DNA of 64,000 bases from Alphaproteobacteria bacterium (lineage in GTDB: Bacteria; Pseudomonadota; Alphaproteobacteria; SHVP01). Made by a program: the position numbers and the translations under genes. Below the pieces are notes generated by a model. That model worked only from the letters and a program-made list of their open reading frames with translations. It was not told the origin of the DNA and made no database searches. Shown one piece after another: positions 63,884 through 64,000 of the stretch (positions are counted from its first letter, which is position 1; each line of letters begins with the position of its first letter). The DNA is taken from NCBI GenBank assembly GCA_040216735.1, contig JAVJOO010000002.1, forward strand, positions 957,118 through 1,021,117. Reading direction: 5' to 3'.

Positions 63884-64000
63884 ATGACGAATACGAAGCC
63901 AAACCGCAGACCGGCGAATCCGCAGTTTTCCTCGGGGCCGTGTGCAAAGCGACCGGGGTGGTCCGTCGATGCGCTGAAAGATGCGTGTCTGGGACGCTCC
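63884..64000 (+). CDS. serC: phosphoserine aminotransferase, N-terminal part (cut by window edge)
   Basis: Only the first 39 codons are in the window. The opening [27 protein letters not shown] (given here as the N-terminal hallmark of the alphaproteobacterial form) with [13 protein letters not shown] at residues 15-27 and LKDACLGRS after it matches SerC, which makes 3-phosphoserine from 3-phosphohydroxypyruvate and glutamate. AAGGG and AGG lie upstream of the ATG, and a strong promoter sits about 55 bases upstream. The reading frame runs off the right edge. Confidence 0.85.
   Translation, partial: MTNTKPNRRPANPQFSSGPCAKRPGWSVDALKDACLGRS

Overview
The window is 64 kb of GC-rich, densely packed chromosomal DNA from an alphaproteobacterium, most like the Rhodospirillales. 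Markers for this are GapR (DUF2312), TrcR (DUF1013), COQ9 near rpsU, split transhydrogenase genes (pntAA/pntAB/pntB), a tiny aa3-oxidase subunit IV gene, DUF1244, DUF1192, DUF4164, and the tkt//zapA-6S RNA-ygfA order. I see no tRNA, rRNA, CRISPR array, phage, transposase or insertion sequence. Base composition looks even throughout, so this reads as core genome, not an island. Both edges cut genes: pyruvate kinase on the left and phosphoserine aminotransferase (serC) on the right.

Layout. 1-6.9 kb: pyk start, a TPR protein, acyl-CoA dehydrogenase, two exporters, then N-formylglutamate amidohydrolase, a YbdK-type carboxylate-amine ligase, DUF1244 and gapR. 6.9-15.2 kb: an SDR with an unusual active site, a fused indolepyruvate ferredoxin oxidoreductase, a sugar-nucleotide epimerase, two hotdog thioesterases, an M3 peptidase. 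15.2-18.3 kb: small cytochrome oxidase subunit plus transhydrogenase. 18.3-23.4 kb: rpsU, def, coq9, purEK, a diguanylate cyclase and small DUF465 proteins. 23.4-30.2 kb: two acyl-CoA ligases, trcR, a quinone reductase, a thioesterase, Hsp20. 30.4-37.1 kb: rpmE, an ABC exporter, a MotA/MotB/OmpA-like envelope trio, suhB. 37.1-39.9 kb: efp, epmB and epmA, a complete EF-P lysylation module. 39.9-45.1 kb: tkt-gap-unknown-fba-thiE with no pgk. 45.2-47.5 kb: DUF4164, zapA, 6S RNA, ygfA, ymdB-like. 47.6-56.3 kb: yebC-ruvCAB-ybgC-tolQRAB-pal-cpoB. 56.4-63.1 kb: tilS, ftsH, folP, glmM, thiD. End: a secreted PA14-like protein and serC.

The genes are mostly housekeeping: recombination (RuvABC), envelope integrity (Tol-Pal, FtsH, GlmM), central carbon metabolism, cofactors (folate, thiamine, ubiquinone), purines, translation (S21, L31, EF-P, deformylase, TilS) and global regulation (GapR, TrcR, 6S RNA, c-di-GMP). 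Adjacent genes often share ATGA or GTGA stop/start overlaps, suggesting translational coupling. Nothing is a plainly new system. The best leads are the MotA/MotB/OmpA-like trio, the amidohydrolase/ligase operon, the unknown gene in the glycolytic operon where pgk usually sits, and an intrinsic terminator lying over the predicted start of folP.
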